From: Archaeoglobus sp. UBA234
GTDB lineage: Archaea; Halobacteriota; Archaeoglobi; Archaeoglobales; Archaeoglobaceae
Reading direction: 5' to 3'
Length of the DNA: 64,000 nt
NCBI GenBank assembly: GCA_002494625.1
Contig: DACH01000020.1
Location: 148,316-212,315, forward strand
This document shows positions 1 to 9,684 of the stretch, in pieces. Position numbers and translations under genes: made by a program. The notes under the pieces are model-generated. The model did no database searches and had not been told where the DNA came from. It worked only from the letters and a program-made list of their open reading frames with translations. How positions within the stretch are numbered: the first letter of the stretch is position 1; every line of letters starts with the position of its first letter.

Positions 1-165
1 AGTATAGAGATGAGAGAAAAAGCTACAAAACTGAAACTTAACACCCCAAGTTTTGCAGATGCTATAATACTGGCTACTACAAGGATGAAGAAGGCTAAAG
101 TTATTACAGGGGATAAGCATTTCAAAGATCTTGAAGAGACGATTTGGATAGGTAGGCATAGTTAA
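1..165 (+). CDS. VapC-type PIN-domain toxin, C-terminal part (runs off the left edge)
   Basis: The frame is open from base 1 to a TAA at 163-165 and encodes 54 residues that look like the end of a PIN-domain ribonuclease. SFADAIILATTR carries the late catalytic Asp of the fold, and ITGDKHF matches the usual last motif of VapC toxins (xTxDxxF). The N-terminal half lies outside the window, so the antitoxin cannot be seen. The family cleaves RNA and is paired with a small DNA-binding antitoxin. The assignment rests on motif pattern only. Confidence 0.6.
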   Translation, partial: SIEMREKATKLKLNTPSFADAIILATTRMKKAKVITGDKHFKDLEETIWIGRHS

Positions 166-628
166 ACAAATCGATTACTTTCCGAGCTTGCGGTTTTGAC
201 ACACTAAGGCTAAGACAATAGTTTACTGAAACTTCATAGAGATAGTTGGAAATTCCCTCAGACAATCGTTCATCGTCCTTACAAGGTGTAAGTCTCAATT
301 CGAACCCGGGTGAGCTCACTTCCCGAGTTTTCTGTTTTTGAAATGAAGATTGTCGAGAGTTAATCTGGTCTAAAACAATCCATACGATTGCTTTTCATAA
401 AATTGGAGACACTAAAAGACTAAAGAGATGATTTGAAAGTTATCTTCTCTCCATACAACAGATAAATCCCTATATCAAAGCCAGTGAGTCCAGTCCAGAT
501 GGACCCAAATTTTTCCTGACAGCTACAACAACAATCGCTGAAATATACTTTTCACAGATAGCATTGATATTTCAAATTATAGAAAATTATAAAAGATTGG
601 AAAGTTATTTGAATTACAGTGGTCTCCT
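166..628. other. Intergenic region with no convincing gene
   Basis: These 463 bases have no well-supported gene. A plus-strand frame from about 430 to 628 is open and encodes a plausible amphipathic stretch (IAEIYFSQIALIFQIIENYK), but it has no start codon and runs into the next gene out of frame. It may be a decayed gene. A minus-strand open frame near 122-319 overlaps the VapC tail and has no recognisable domain. Confidence 0.4.
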
Positions 629-2173
629 ATGCCGGAGGAAAAAGAGTGCGTTCTGACTGTTGATGTCGGTACAACCTCCATAAAGTCTGCTGTGGTTGAT
701 ATAAAGACATATGAGATTCTCTCAAAAGCCTCAACAAAAGCTGTAATAAACTATCCAAAAAAAGGATGGGCAGAAAAAGAGCCCGAAAAGCTCTGGAATA
801 GTGTCATAGAGGTATCCAGAGAGGCTATTGAGGATTTAGGTTTAGAAGAGGTTAAGGCAATCATTTTTGGTGCCCATATGGCTGGTGTTCTCCCGATTGA
901 TAAAGAGGGGGAACCTCTGAGAGACATAATAATATGGCTTGACGAAAGAGCTGCAGGATTGCCAGAAGACATATGGAAGGGTTTCATAAAGGTCCAGGGT
1001 TATTCTATCTTCAAACTTCTGAAATTTCTGAGAATAACAGGAGGGGCACCGAGCAAAACAGGAAAGGATGCAATTTCAAAAATCATCTGGATAAGGGAGA
1101 ATGAACCTGATGTTTTCGGCAAAGCTAAAAAAATACTGGATGTTAAAGGGTTTCTGATTAACAGAGCAACGGATGAGACAGTCACCAGTCCTGATGAGGC
1201 ACATCTCACTTGGCTCGCAGACACCAGGAAAGGCGGAGTGGAGTGGAGCAGTTCCCTGCTCAAGGATTACAACTTAAGTGCAGAAATGTTTCCTGAGATA
1301 AGGCAATCAACAGATATTGCTGGAGAGCTCAAAGCAGAAGTAGCCGAGGAGCTCGGATTGAGAAGATCAGTTCCTGTTGTTGTCGGTGCAGGAGATGTAT
1401 GTGCATCAGCGGTTGGTTCAGGAGCAGTAATGCCGGATGAGCTCCACATATACATAGGAACGAGCAACTGGGTAGCAGGGCATATCACAAAAAGAAAAAC
1501 AGATGTCTTCCATTTCATCGGGAGTCTGATGAGTGCGATTCCTGAGAGGTACCTGCTGATAGCCGAGCAGGAGGTTGCAGCGGGAGCCTTGGAGTGGGCA
1601 ATGAGGCTTGTTGGTATAGAAGGGAGATACAGGGAAGTTGAGGAGATGGCCGAAAAAGCTGAGGTAGGAAGGCTCATTTTCATGCCATGGCTCTATGGAG
1701 AAAGAGCCCCAATAGATGACCCCTATGTCAGGGGTGGTCTGATAAATATAAGCCTTGACCACGGAAGGGGGGAAGTCCTGAGGAGTATGATGGAGGGTGT
1801 GGCACTCAACATAAAGTGGATCTACACCCACATGGAGAAGATGACCAAGCAGCAGAAAGAGGTGAGTATAGTCGGTGGTGGAACACTTTTCAACATCTGG
1901 TGCCAGATTGTCGCTGATGCAATAAAAAGACCTGTTAAAAGGATTAAAAACCCGGAGCAAAGTGGAGTAAGAGGGCTTGCAACAATTTCATCTGTTGCTC
2001 TAAGGAGAGATAGCTTTGAGTCTGCTGTTCAGAAATTCCAGGTTGATAGAGTTTTCAAACCTGATCCGGATAGCACTCTCATCTACGACAGATTGTTCAG
2101 GGTTTACAAGGAGCTTTACAGCAAGCTGAAAAAAATTTACAGAGAGTTAAATGCTACAGATACCCATTCCTGA
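629..2173 (+). CDS. FGGY-family carbohydrate kinase (xylulokinase-like)
   Basis: A 514-residue protein of the FGGY sugar-kinase family, which phosphorylates a sugar or polyol with ATP. The N-terminal DVGTTSIKSAVVD is the phosphate-1 loop of the actin-like ATPase fold. IIWLDERA fits the substrate-binding segment, and GAGDVCASAVGSGA and IVGGGTLFNIWCQIVADAI near residues 250 and 410 match phosphate-2 and adenosine motifs. Length is normal for the family (about 500). The substrate cannot be told from sequence. The gene converges with the PLP enzyme next door with almost no gap, so nothing links them functionally. Confidence 0.85.
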   Translation: MPEEKECVLTVDVGTTSIKSAVVDIKTYEILSKASTKAVINYPKKGWAEKEPEKLWNSVIEVSREAIEDLGLEEVKAIIFGAHMAGVLPIDKEGEPLRDIIIWLDERAAGLPEDIWKGFIKVQGYSIFKLLKFLRITGGAPSKTGKDAISKIIWIRENEPDVFGKAKKILDVKGFLINRATDETVTSPDEAHLTWLADTRKGGVEWSSSLLKDYNLSAEMFPEIRQSTDIAGELKAEVAEELGLRRSVPVVVGAGDVCASAVGSGAVMPDELHIYIGTSNWVAGHITKRKTDVFHFIGSLMSAIPERYLLIAEQEVAAGALEWAMRLVGIEGRYREVEEMAEKAEVGRLIFMPWLYGERAPIDDPYVRGGLINISLDHGRGEVLRSMMEGVALNIKWIYTHMEKMTKQQKEVSIVGGGTLFNIWCQIVADAIKRPVKRIKNPEQSGVRGLATISSVALRRDSFESAVQKFQVDRVFKPDPDSTLIYDRLFRVYKELYSKLKKIYRELNATDTHS

Positions 2174-2174
2174 C

Positions 2175-3575
2175 TCAATACCTTGAAGGTTTGAAAAGCA
2201 TCTCGTTAACTATTTTCCTGAAGATCTCCTCAACAACCTCTGGAGGCATCACATGTATCAGTTCATTTATCATTTCCATATTCTCAGGTAGCTCACCCTC
2301 TGAAATTCCGAGGGATGAGATTATATCCATATCTCCCGTCATAAAGCTACTCAGATCAATTTCCTCAGAACCTTTTGCCTTTTCAACAGCATCCTTCATA
2401 TCCTGAACAAAAGAGTCCACAACCTCCGCATGACCCGGATTCACTGAAAAGTGGAGGCTCTTCGGAAAGTTCAGATGCTTTGAGCCCGGCTGTGATTGGA
2501 CATACCATCCCTTCTCCGCCATAATCGATGAGATTCTGAAAACATTCAGCTCTGATGTGAAAGCCAATACACTTCCCTCTGGTTTTCCAATAAGTTCCAG
2601 TCCAATAGATGGTAACTCCTTTATCAACTTCCTCTTAGCCTTTAAAATCATCTCAGAAAGCCTTAGATACCCCTTCTCACCCAGATAGTGCATAACCGCC
2701 CATGAGGCTGCAAGAGTTCCAGCTGACCTTGTTGAGAGAACTGCTGTGTTCACTATCGGATATCCGGGCCAGCTTGCCATCACAAAGACATGGTTCTCTC
2801 TTAGCTCACTCCCTCTGTGCAGAAGAACTGAAGCTCCTCTTGGAGCATAGCCATACTTGTGAAGGTCTGCAGATATTGAGCTGACACCTTCAAGAGAGAA
2901 GTCGAAATCTGGAACTTTCTCCCCAAGCTTCCTGAAAAATGGAAGAACAAACCCTCCAAGGCATGCATCAACATGCATCCAGATTTTCCTGTCCTGGGCT
3001 ATTTCTGATAGGGCTTTTATATCGTCCATCACTCCAAAAGGATAATTTGGAGCTGATCCCACTATCATCGCGGTTTTTTTGCTTACAGCCTCTTTGACTT
3101 CCTCTACACTGGCTTTGAGGTCATCATCAAGACCTACTCTCACAGGCTTCAAGCCAAGAAACTCAGCAGATTTGTAAAAGGCTGGATGAGCTGTTGATGG
3201 AAGAATAACTTCTCCGTTTTCTCCTTTTTTCTTTTTAAAGTAATCTCTTGCAGCCTTTAAAGCCAGCATAATGCTCTCCGTTCCACCATAGGTGAAGTTT
3301 CCAACAACAGAGTCATCTGAATTGAGCAAACTTGCAGTCATTGCAACCACATCATTCTCCATTCGAAGAATGCTCGGATAGACCGTGAAATCAAGCATTG
3401 TCTTATCCATAAACATCGTGTATGCCCTTCTTGCTATTTCAACGACATCTGAAAGCCCGGCATAGTATATGTGTCCCCACATTCTCCTGGTGTGAGGATC
3501 AAGATCTCCTGAAGCATACCTTTCAAGCTCCGCAAACACCTCAGCATCACTCATCGAATCGGGGAGGGTTCTCAT
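2175..3575 (-). CDS. PLP-dependent decarboxylase/lyase (group II decarboxylase, sphingosine-phosphate-lyase-like)
   Basis: A fold-type I PLP enzyme. YGGTESIMLALKAAR binds the cofactor phosphate, HVDACLGGF holds the Asp that pairs with the pyridine nitrogen, and SISADLHKYGYAPRG carries the Schiff-base lysine. At about 466 residues it is longer than archaeal MfnA tyrosine/aspartate decarboxylases (about 370-390) and closer to sphingosine-1-phosphate lyase-like proteins. I chose the second ATG because an AGGTGGTG site precedes it. The first ATG, 24 bases upstream, would need to be leaderless behind a TATA-like stretch. An amino-acid decarboxylase is the best guess; the substrate is unknown. Confidence 0.75.
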   Translation of the reverse strand: MRTLPDSMSDAEVFAELERYASGDLDPHTRRMWGHIYYAGLSDVVEIARRAYTMFMDKTMLDFTVYPSILRMENDVVAMTASLLNSDDSVVGNFTYGGTESIMLALKAARDYFKKKKGENGEVILPSTAHPAFYKSAEFLGLKPVRVGLDDDLKASVEEVKEAVSKKTAMIVGSAPNYPFGVMDDIKALSEIAQDRKIWMHVDACLGGFVLPFFRKLGEKVPDFDFSLEGVSSISADLHKYGYAPRGASVLLHRGSELRENHVFVMASWPGYPIVNTAVLSTRSAGTLAASWAVMHYLGEKGYLRLSEMILKAKRKLIKELPSIGLELIGKPEGSVLAFTSELNVFRISSIMAEKGWYVQSQPGSKHLNFPKSLHFSVNPGHAEVVDSFVQDMKDAVEKAKGSEEIDLSSFMTGDMDIISSLGISEGELPENMEMINELIHVMPPEVVEEIFRKIVNEMLFKPSRY

Positions 3576-3762
3576 AGCACCACCACCTATTACTCCCATA
3601 ATTTTATATTAATAATTACTTAAATTTTTGCGTTCATTTACAAATTTCACAGCAACATTCTGGTATGCATTCTGAAATGTTAGGCAAAAGAACATACTTG
3701 AAACTAAGGAAACCCACTGGAAATTAAAAAATGTTTTATTTCACAGCTCTCACTCCGAATCA

Positions 3763-5133
3763 ATGAAATGCTTTATCACAATTATTCTCGACGGTGTGAA
3801 CAACAAAACATTCTGGAAGCTCATGAACGATGGAAAGCTTCCCTTTATCGAGGAGCTTTCAAAAAACGCAATTGTTTTCAGGGAATGCTACACAGTTTTC
3901 CCCTCCGCCACGGTTAGCGGACATGCTTCGATCTCAACTGCCAAATTTCCATCTACTCATGGTCTGGTGGGTCAATCATGGTATCACCGGGAAAGAAAAG
4001 AGTTCATAGGCTATGATTTTGAGCTAACAATGCCTGATAACTGGGTGGATGCATCAACAAACCTCAACGATGAGCATCTTATCGCCAAAACCAGTTTTGA
4101 AATTGCAAAAGAGAAGGGGCTGAGAACTTTCAGCGTTGATCTCGTCAGAAAAGGAGCTGATTTGAAGATGAGCTTCATAAAACCAGGGCTGGATAAGGGC
4201 ATAACATCTGTTGGGAATCTGAGTTTTCTCAGGAGATTTGCCAGGCACAGAGGAGCTAAAAAATCCTCATTTGTTAAAAAACTGATAAAAAAACTCTTTC
4301 CACTCCATGTTCTTCAGCAGGAAATAGCTGTCAGAAACACTACAAAAGCAATTGAAGCTGGCTGTAGATTTGGAGTAACCTGGTTTATGGAGTCTGATGC
4401 TGCAAGTCACCTGTATGGGCCTGATAGCCTCGAAGGTGTGCAGGGTAAACCTTACATCTATGATTCCGCCGAAGATGCCATAAGAGATGCAGATGAGGAG
4501 ATTGAAAAGCTTTATAAAAATGTCAGCAAATTTTGCGAACCCATCATCGCAATTCTGACCGATCACGGACAGAGCAGAGTCAAAAGAGGGAGGAAATACA
4601 GGGTTGATCTGACTGAGGTTTTCAGTGAAGTCAATGCCTTCACAAACATAGATCCCCACGAATACGAGAGAAGAACCGGCAGAAGAGCTGAGCTGATTTA
4701 CGCCTCAAGCGGACCAAGAATGTCACATCTATACCTCCTGAATGATTCGCTACGGCAAAAGGTTCTGGATATGGCTATGGATGCAGATTCAATAGAATTC
4801 GTCTTTTTCAGAGAAGAGGGGGATGTAAAAGTCGCTTTCAAGGATGAAATAATGAGTATCAATGATTTTGAGTTTGGTGAGGAGTATCCCGAAGCAAAGA
4901 GAAGGGTGATGGGTTTGATTAGAAACGGAAGATGTGGAGACTTCGTAATAACTGCAAAAAAAGGTTACCAGTTTGAAAAATCAGATTACAACGGAGCACA
5001 TGGTGGTCTGAACTACGATGATTCCACGGGCTTTGCAATCATTCACGCATCCAGCCTGAAAGAGAATATAAGGGAAAAGGGAATGGTAACAGATGTGCTT
5101 CCAGAAATTTTCAGGATGATGGACAATGCTTGA
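3763..5133 (+). CDS. Alkaline-phosphatase-superfamily phosphodiesterase / nucleotide pyrophosphatase-like protein
   Basis: 456 residues with the metal-binding pattern of the type I phosphodiesterase/nucleotide pyrophosphatase family. IILDGV gives the first Asp, FPSATVSGHASI the Thr nucleophile, FMESDAASHLYG an Asp-His pair, ILTDHGQS a second Asp-His pair and YNGAHGG the last His. Such enzymes hydrolyse phosphodiesters or phosphomonoesters with two Zn ions. No signal peptide is visible, so it is probably cytoplasmic. It overlaps the next gene by 8 bases, which suggests co-translation. Confidence 0.8.
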   Translation: MKCFITIILDGVNNKTFWKLMNDGKLPFIEELSKNAIVFRECYTVFPSATVSGHASISTAKFPSTHGLVGQSWYHRERKEFIGYDFELTMPDNWVDASTNLNDEHLIAKTSFEIAKEKGLRTFSVDLVRKGADLKMSFIKPGLDKGITSVGNLSFLRRFARHRGAKKSSFVKKLIKKLFPLHVLQQEIAVRNTTKAIEAGCRFGVTWFMESDAASHLYGPDSLEGVQGKPYIYDSAEDAIRDADEEIEKLYKNVSKFCEPIIAILTDHGQSRVKRGRKYRVDLTEVFSEVNAFTNIDPHEYERRTGRRAELIYASSGPRMSHLYLLNDSLRQKVLDMAMDADSIEFVFFREEGDVKVAFKDEIMSINDFEFGEEYPEAKRRVMGLIRNGRCGDFVITAKKGYQFEKSDYNGAHGGLNYDDSTGFAIIHASSLKENIREKGMVTDVLPEIFRMMDNA

Positions 5134-5473
5134 AGATGAGCTGAATGAGATACTTCTGCTCTACCACAGAGCCAGAGAGAGAAACCTTAAACCCTGGGAG
5201 CTTCAGGATGAGTTAAAAAGCCTTTGCAGCAGGATATCGGTTGTTGCTGTAGGTGATGACCTGTCTATAACACTCAGGCTTGAGAGAGATCTGGATGTTG
5301 ATGAGGCCATCGTTGAAAGACTTGGAGGAAAAAGAACCAGAATTTATCCATTTAAACGAGCTTATAGATTTGAAAGGGGGTTTTTTGCTCTTGAAGGCAG
5401 GTTTATAAGAATAAGCCGGGAAATTGAGGAGAATATTCTTCTCAGAATTCTCAGAGCTTTAAGAGAGCGATGA
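5126..5473 (+). CDS. Uncharacterised 115-residue protein
   Basis: I do not recognise the family. The protein is highly charged and rich in Leu, Arg and Glu, with no membrane segment and no metal motif. Its start overlaps the end of the phosphodiesterase gene by 8 bases, so the two are very probably translated together. A role linked to that enzyme is only an inference from position. Confidence 0.6.
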   Translation: MLEDELNEILLLYHRARERNLKPWELQDELKSLCSRISVVAVGDDLSITLRLERDLDVDEAIVERLGGKRTRIYPFKRAYRFERGFFALEGRFIRISREIEENILLRILRALRER

Positions 5474-5524
5474 AAATTACAGAAACTTTATTAAATCAAA
5501 GTAAAATGATATTTATTCTCAGTC

Positions 5525-6529
5525 ATGTTTAATGGATTTGGTGTTGGCATGGGAGACGACAGAACTTTGAGAATTCCAGTCATAATCATTCTACTATTAG
5601 CTGCCAATCTGATTGCACTTCTTGCAGGAGTGGGTATTGGGTCATCTGGTGTCGGAATTTCCGATCTTATCGCAGGTAAGCCGGAGGCTTATAAAATCAT
5701 CATAAGCTACCGCTTACCCAGAACCCTGACATCGATGCTTGTCGGAGCGGGGCTTGCTGTTGCCGGTTGTTCTCTTCAGGCTCTCTTCAGAAATCCCCTC
5801 GCAGATCCCTATATCCTCGGCATATCAGGGGGGGCGAGTGTTGGAGCCGCCCTTGTAATACTGGTGGGAATAGCATCAACCGTAAATATTGTCTTCTCAG
5901 CCTTTCTGCTGTCCCTCATCACCGCATGGGTTGTTTACAGAATTGGAAGAGCAGAGAATGGTTTACCTGTTTACACACTTCTCCTCGCCGGAGTGGCTAT
6001 GGCAGCCTTTCTGTCGGGAGTGACCTCTCTCCTGATATATTTATCAGCCAGGGACATGTATCAGGTGGTTTTCTGGATAATGGGTGGTTTCTGGACTGCC
6101 AGCTGGTTAAAAGTGCAGGTGGTTTTTATCCCCATTGCCCTGTCCTCAGTTTATCTCCTGTTTTCATCCTGGAACCTCAACGCAATACTTTTGGGAGAGG
6201 AGCATGCTCTCAGCGTTGGAGTGGATGTTGAGAGATTTAAAAAGAGAGTTATAACTGCATCCGCCCTTCTTACATCTGCCTCTGTTTCAGTAAGTGGAGT
6301 AATAGGCTTTGTTGGATTGATAACACCCCATGTCATGAGGCTCATAGTTGGAGAGAACCACCGAAATCTCCTGCCATCCTCAATGCTTGCAGGTTCTGCA
6401 TTCATGCCCTTCGTAGACCTGATTTCAAGAACAATAACAGAGGGTGAGGTACCGGTTGGGATTATCACCGCCCTCCTCGGTGCCCCCTTCTTTCTGTACC
6501 TTCTGAGGAGGAGTAAACTTGGAGCTTGA
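5525..6529 (+). CDS. FecCD/BtuC-family ABC transporter permease
   Basis: A 334-residue, very hydrophobic protein with about ten membrane segments. Family marks include YRLPRTLTSMLVGAGLAVAGCSLQALFRNPLADPYILGISGGAS in the first half and GFVGLITPHVMR near residue 260, which is the coupling helix contacting the ATPase. These permeases import corrinoids, haem or Fe-siderophores. No substrate-binding protein gene is adjacent, so the cargo is unknown. The ATPase gene follows with an 11-base overlap. An ATG at 5552 is an alternative start. Confidence 0.9.
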   Translation: MFNGFGVGMGDDRTLRIPVIIILLLAANLIALLAGVGIGSSGVGISDLIAGKPEAYKIIISYRLPRTLTSMLVGAGLAVAGCSLQALFRNPLADPYILGISGGASVGAALVILVGIASTVNIVFSAFLLSLITAWVVYRIGRAENGLPVYTLLLAGVAMAAFLSGVTSLLIYLSARDMYQVVFWIMGGFWTASWLKVQVVFIPIALSSVYLLFSSWNLNAILLGEEHALSVGVDVERFKKRVITASALLTSASVSVSGVIGFVGLITPHVMRLIVGENHRNLLPSSMLAGSAFMPFVDLISRTITEGEVPVGIITALLGAPFFLYLLRRSKLGA

Positions 6530-7769
6530 AATAAGGGGTCTTAAGGTAAAGCTCGGAAGTGTAGAAGTGTTGAAAGGGATGGCCTTCAGTCTGGGGAGAG
6601 GAGAGATTCTGGGAATCCTCGGCCCAAACGGCAGCGGAAAATCGACGCTCCTCAGAGCCATATATGGTGTTCTAAGACCATTAGATGGAATAATTCTGAT
6701 AGACGGGCAGGATATTCGGAATCTCAGTCTTAAAGAGATTGCCCGTATGATAGGTTACCTTCCACAGGAGTCGTTTGAGAGCGGTTTGCTTGTTGAAGAC
6801 ATAGTAATGCTTGGAAGAACTCCGCACTTGGGTGGTCTGAGTCCGGATAGCAAAGATTTCGATGCTGTTGAGAGAGCTTTGAGTTCTATTGGAATGCTCA
6901 ATTACAGGAAAAGAAAATTTTCTGAGTTGAGTGGTGGAGAAAAGCAAAAAACTCTTCTTGCACGAGTTTTCGCTCAGGAAAGCAGCATTCTTCTCTTAGA
7001 TGAGCCAACCTCACACCTTGATATTTCCTCCCAGCTTGAGATTATGGAGTTGATAAAAGAGAAAGTATCCCGGGGTAGCTCTGCAATAATCGCCATACAT
7101 GATATAAATCTTGCCTCAGCCTACTGTGATAGGCTTCTTCTGGTTAGAGACGGCATTATATTCAGTGCTGGAACCCCGGATGAGGTAATCACTCCCGAAA
7201 ATATCAGAAAAGTCTTTGGAGCCGAGGTGGAGGTCAAGAGGATTGGTGGAAAACTATATGTCATTCCTGCTTTCAGGAGAACATCCGGGAAAAACAGGCG
7301 GGTTCATGTAATATGCGGAGGAGGGAGCGGTTCTGACCTCATAAGAAGACTCTGGGAGAGTGGATACAGGGTCTCTGCCGGTGTTCTGAATGTTCTTGAT
7401 TCTGACTGGATGACGATAACAGACCTCAAAGGAGAAGTTGTTTCAGAGAACCCATTTTCTGAGATAGGTGAGGAATCCCACAGGAAGAACCTCGAATTAA
7501 TAGAAAAGGCAGATATTGTTGTCCTAACATCTCTGAGTGTTGGAAAAGGTAATCTAAAAAATCTTGAGGCTGCCCTTCATGCCGCCAGACTCGGAAAACT
7601 GTATGTAATTGAGGAAAAGGAGTTTGAAAAAAGAAATTTCGCAGGAGAGGATGCAGATAGAATCTACTCTGAGATAAAAGCTGCTGTGCCTGATTCAAGA
7701 GTTTTCAGTACAACACTTTCCATTAACCTCTTAAACAATACAGATTGCAAAAGATCAACCCAGTACTGA
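6519..7769 (+). CDS. FecE/BtuD-type ABC ATPase with an extra C-terminal domain
   Basis: Residues 1-250 form a standard ABC ATPase: GPNGSGKST Walker A, a Q-loop at YLPQES, LSGGEKQK signature, ILLLDEPTSHLD Walker B and the switch His in IAIHD. Residues about 265-400 add a second domain beginning VHVICGGGSGSD, a Rossmann-like glycine-rich start, with ADIVVLTSLSVGKGN later. The usual FecE length is about 260 residues, so the extension is real and in frame. Translation starts at TTG behind a GGAGGAG site inside the permease gene. The two subunits should form one importer. Confidence 0.88.
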   Translation: MELEIRGLKVKLGSVEVLKGMAFSLGRGEILGILGPNGSGKSTLLRAIYGVLRPLDGIILIDGQDIRNLSLKEIARMIGYLPQESFESGLLVEDIVMLGRTPHLGGLSPDSKDFDAVERALSSIGMLNYRKRKFSELSGGEKQKTLLARVFAQESSILLLDEPTSHLDISSQLEIMELIKEKVSRGSSAIIAIHDINLASAYCDRLLLVRDGIIFSAGTPDEVITPENIRKVFGAEVEVKRIGGKLYVIPAFRRTSGKNRRVHVICGGGSGSDLIRRLWESGYRVSAGVLNVLDSDWMTITDLKGEVVSENPFSEIGEESHRKNLELIEKADIVVLTSLSVGKGNLKNLEAALHAARLGKLYVIEEKEFEKRNFAGEDADRIYSEIKAAVPDSRVFSTTLSINLLNNTDCKRSTQY

Positions 7770-7907
7770 AAGCTTGAATTCCCGGTTTTTTTAAAATCCG
7801 AAAATGGGAGATATCGATAAATTTTTAATCTCCCTCCTCTGAAATTTGAACAATTCGTTGTCCTGAAGAGGACTTTAAGCTAAAGAGTTCTTCCTTCTAT
7901 AACCGTA

Positions 7908-9656
7908 ATGAGAGATGATACCATGGTCGAGAGATTGCAGAGGGTGTCAGAAATTTTCTCAAATGTGGTGATGTTCAACACACTGGCAATAATTACGGGA
8001 ATAATCTGTGGATTCATAGCTATCGGCTTCAGATACCTGATTTTCGGTTTTGACGGTTTATTCTTCAACGGAATTGGATCACTACTTGATTTTGCTCAAC
8101 CATACTATATCGCAGTGATTCCTGCCATTGGTGGGATTTTTGTCGGGATTCTCACATACTACTTCGCTCCAGAGGCGAAGGGACATGGAGTTCCAGAGGT
8201 CATGAATGCTGTTGCACTTCATGGCGGAAGAATCAGACCCAGAGTCGTTGCCGTCAAGGCTCTTGCTTCATCCATCTGTATAGGTTCCGGGGGATCAGCA
8301 GGAAGAGAGGGGCCGATAGTTCAGATGGGTTCCGCAACAGGCTCAACCATTGCCCAACTACTCAGGCTCACACCCTACCAGACAAAAGTTCTTGTTGCGT
8401 GTGGGGCTGCGGGTGGAATCGCGGGAACCTTCAACACACCGATTGCTGCAGTTCTTTTCTCCCTCGAACTTATCCTGAGGGAGGTGAAAATAAGGTCTCT
8501 TACCCCAATAGTCATATCCTCTGTCTTTGCAACCATAACCTCAAGACTTCTGCTATCCCTGCTCGGAGTAAAAACTGCCTTTGTTTTTGAGGTTCCACCT
8601 TACAGCCTCAATACACCCTATGAAATTATCTTCTACCTCCTCCTCGGGATACTCGCAGGAGTTGTTGCCCTGAGCTATTCCAGAACACTGTACAGGATTG
8701 AGGACTTCTTCGACCTCCTGAAAATTCCTGAATTTGTTAAACCCTCCATTGGTGGACTCTTGGTGGGAATTATAGGACTGATAATCTACATCTACACAGG
8801 AAAAACTCACACCTTTGGTGTTGGATATGATACAATCGAACTCCTCTTCGGAGATAAACTGATTTTTGAGGTTGTGCTGGCTCTTATATTTCTCAAAATA
8901 CTTGCAACCTCTATCACTCTCGGATCCGGTGGGTCGGGAGGTGTGTTTGCTCCATCCCTTTACATAGGTGCGATGCTGGGTGGAGCTTATGGGATGCTTC
9001 TGCAATCACTCTTTCCTGCTATAACAGCAAATTATGTAGCATATGCGATTGTTGGAATGGCTGCAGTTTTTGCAGGGGTAAGCAGAGCGATTCTAACTTC
9101 AATAATCATTGTTTTTGAGATGACAGGAGACTATGCCATCATACTCCCTCTAATGTTTGCAAGTGTCATTAGCAGCACCCTGTTCAGATTCTTTTCAGAA
9201 GATACGATATACACCCTCAAGCTCAGGAGAAGAGGAATAATCATCGATCAGGAAATGGATGTCAATCTGATGCGGACGATTAGAGTGGAGGATGTAATGA
9301 AAAAAGATGTCATAACTGTAAGAGAAGACATGCCCGTTTCAGAGCTTTCAAGAATGATGGCTAAAACAGGACACATGGGGTTCCCCGTTGTGAGAGATGG
9401 CAAGCTTGTAGGTATAGTCACCCACTCGGATTTTGAGAACATAGAAGATATACAGAATCTGTATGTCCTCGACATAATGACGACTGATGTGATAAAAGCC
9501 TACCCACATGAGACACTCGAAGAAGTCATACTCAAAGCTGGGAACAGAGACATTTCCCACTTCCCCGTTGTTGATCCGTTAAATAGTGAAAGGTTGATAG
9601 GCTTCTTTACAAAAGGAGATATTCTTAGGGCATACACCAGAAAGAGGCTGCAGTGA
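7908..9656 (+). CDS. ClC-family chloride channel/antiporter with C-terminal CBS pair
   Basis: 582 residues. The membrane domain has the ClC selectivity motifs GSGGSAGREGP, including the gating glutamate, and GSGGSGGVFAPSLYIGA. After about residue 445 come two CBS domains (VEDVMKKDVITVREDMPVSELSRM and VLDIMTTDVIKAYPHETLEE), which usually bind adenine nucleotides and regulate gating. The intact gating Glu is compatible with a proton-coupled antiporter. The gene has its own 138-base upstream region with an AT-rich TATA-like stretch near 7820, so it is probably transcribed alone. Confidence 0.92.
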   Translation: MRDDTMVERLQRVSEIFSNVVMFNTLAIITGIICGFIAIGFRYLIFGFDGLFFNGIGSLLDFAQPYYIAVIPAIGGIFVGILTYYFAPEAKGHGVPEVMNAVALHGGRIRPRVVAVKALASSICIGSGGSAGREGPIVQMGSATGSTIAQLLRLTPYQTKVLVACGAAGGIAGTFNTPIAAVLFSLELILREVKIRSLTPIVISSVFATITSRLLLSLLGVKTAFVFEVPPYSLNTPYEIIFYLLLGILAGVVALSYSRTLYRIEDFFDLLKIPEFVKPSIGGLLVGIIGLIIYIYTGKTHTFGVGYDTIELLFGDKLIFEVVLALIFLKILATSITLGSGGSGGVFAPSLYIGAMLGGAYGMLLQSLFPAITANYVAYAIVGMAAVFAGVSRAILTSIIIVFEMTGDYAIILPLMFASVISSTLFRFFSEDTIYTLKLRRRGIIIDQEMDVNLMRTIRVEDVMKKDVITVREDMPVSELSRMMAKTGHMGFPVVRDGKLVGIVTHSDFENIEDIQNLYVLDIMTTDVIKAYPHETLEEVILKAGNRDISHFPVVDPLNSERLIGFFTKGDILRAYTRKRLQ

Positions 9657-9684
9657 AAGCCGAAAGGAGGAGATGGTCGCTTTC

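Noticed and set aside
122..319. Minus-strand open frame starting MSSPGFEL
   Set aside because: It overlaps the tail of the PIN gene on the other strand, has no ribosome site and shows no domain.
7847..7860. GAACAATTCGTTGT in front of the ClC gene, similar to the viral promoter motif
   Set aside because: It lacks the flanking CACC and TTAAAG parts and is in host DNA; probably coincidence.
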